Shown: in pieces, positions 63,552 to 64,000 of the stretch
Numbering within the stretch: position 1 is the first letter of the stretch
How the letters are laid out: each line of letters starts with the position of its first letter
From: UBA2767 sp965228625
Lineage (GTDB): Bacteria; Pseudomonadota; Alphaproteobacteria; Rhizobiales; Methyloligellaceae
Assembly (NCBI GenBank): GCA_965228625.1
Contig: OZ245829.1
Span: 1,922,001-1,986,000 of the forward strand
Direction: 5' to 3'
Length of the DNA stretch: 64,000 nt
Translations under genes and position numbers: made by a program
Notes under the pieces: model-generated
Told to the model about the DNA's origin: nothing
The model's database searches: none
Seen by the model: the letters and a program-made list of their open reading frames with translations, nothing else

Positions 63552-64000
63552 ATGCAAAACGATGCCCTCAGCCAGATCCTCGACGCCTTGCGGCTGAAAG
63601 GGTCCGTCTATTTTCACACCCACTTCAGCCCGCCCTGGGGCGTGCGCGTACCGGCCTATGGCAACGTCGCCCGCTTTCACATGGCCATGCGCGGCGATTG
63701 CTGGCTGCGCGTCGACGGGGTCGACGACCCCATCCACCTGACGACCGGCGACCTCGTCGTCATCCCCCACGGAGCTTCCCATGTCTTGAGCGACGCGCCC
63801 GACCGCGAGGCCCTCGATGTCGACGAAGTCGTTTCGATCAGCGGATATGCGGGTGAAGGCGCGCTCGCATATGGCGGAGAAGATGCCGGCCAGGCGTGCA
63901 GGCTGTTCTGCGGTCACTTCGAATTCGAGGAAGGCGCGATGCACCCGATCCTCGACGCCCTGCCGCAGGTCTTCCACGTGCCCAACACGCAGACGATGAA
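63552..64000 (+). CDS. AraC-family regulator with cupin sensor domain, 3' end outside window
   Basis: The first 149 codons, still open at the right edge. Residues 15-145 form a cupin sensor (GDLVVIPHGASHVLSD, ARFHMAMRGDCWLRVDG) as in AraC-type regulators of the Cupin_6 group; the DNA-binding part would lie beyond the window. Three ATTGATC repeats lie upstream. Confidence 0.8.
   Translation, partial: MQNDALSQILDALRLKGSVYFHTHFSPPWGVRVPAYGNVARFHMAMRGDCWLRVDGVDDPIHLTTGDLVVIPHGASHVLSDAPDREALDVDEVVSISGYAGEGALAYGGEDAGQACRLFCGHFEFEEGAMHPILDALPQVFHVPNTQTM

Overview
The window is GC-rich, tightly packed chromosomal DNA from an alphaproteobacterium, most likely of the Hyphomicrobiales (Rhizobiales) type. 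The evidence is a CtrA response regulator and its phosphotransferase ChpT on either side of a chemosensory operon, a cluster of GANTC sites (CcrM methylation sites) upstream of ctrA, an alphaproteobacterial RpoH, an EipA/DUF1134 envelope protein, and a TAXI-type TRAP transporter. I saw no integrase, transposase, prophage or CRISPR array.

Layout. 0-4.4 kb: an envelope block with a bactofilin and a class A penicillin-binding protein that carries bactofilin sequence at its N-terminus, then a lipoprotein and YajQ. 4.5-6.1 kb: a class IV aminotransferase overlapping a sulfotransferase-like gene. 6.2-16 kb: fliJ, fliI, ctrA, cheR, cheB, cheY, cheW, cheA (hybrid) and chpT. 16.3-18.3 kb: cysQ, a secreted protein and an OsmC protein. 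18.6-25.6 kb: a catabolic regulon (SMP-30 lactonase-like, TRAP permease, TAXI binding protein, IclR regulator, class III CoA-transferase, HMG-CoA-lyase-like enzyme) with matching triple half-site operators at both divergent promoters. 25.7-28.8 kb: a DEAD-box helicase operon with small basic proteins, and a YHS-domain gene. The end of the YHS gene is repeated as relics at 18.4 and 25.8 kb. 29-31.7 kb: EipA, a coiled-coil membrane protein and a phosphatase.

32.3-36.7 kb is an accessory patch and the most novel part. Two paralogous 108-residue soluble proteins each face (convergently) a tiny membrane protein beginning MIG(A/V)G(A/G)IAL. Two more copies of the membrane protein follow, and a class C beta-lactamase-like hydrolase lies between the two pairs. 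The family was not recognised. A tRNA-Glu(CUC) follows.

37-49.5 kb is mostly housekeeping and stress genes: a small TM protein, rluD, rpoH, a peroxiredoxin-like gene, a 47-residue DUF3096 protein, a FAH-family hydrolase, a Cys-rich repeat protein, a PAS-rich histidine kinase, a class B phosphatase-like protein, a divergent ArsR/SDR pair with an operator, and a DOPA-dioxygenase-like protein. 49.5-54.8 kb: a TPP riboswitch leads an operon of two membrane proteins plus thiC. Downstream are two paralogous membrane proteins that arose by tandem duplication, which also copied the thiC 3' end. 55-64 kb: a haloacid dehalogenase, a Zn alcohol dehydrogenase, a phytanoyl-CoA-dioxygenase-like enzyme, a 1268-residue secreted protein with six 43-residue repeats and a Lys/Pro-rich tail, and a truncated AraC/cupin regulator at the right edge.
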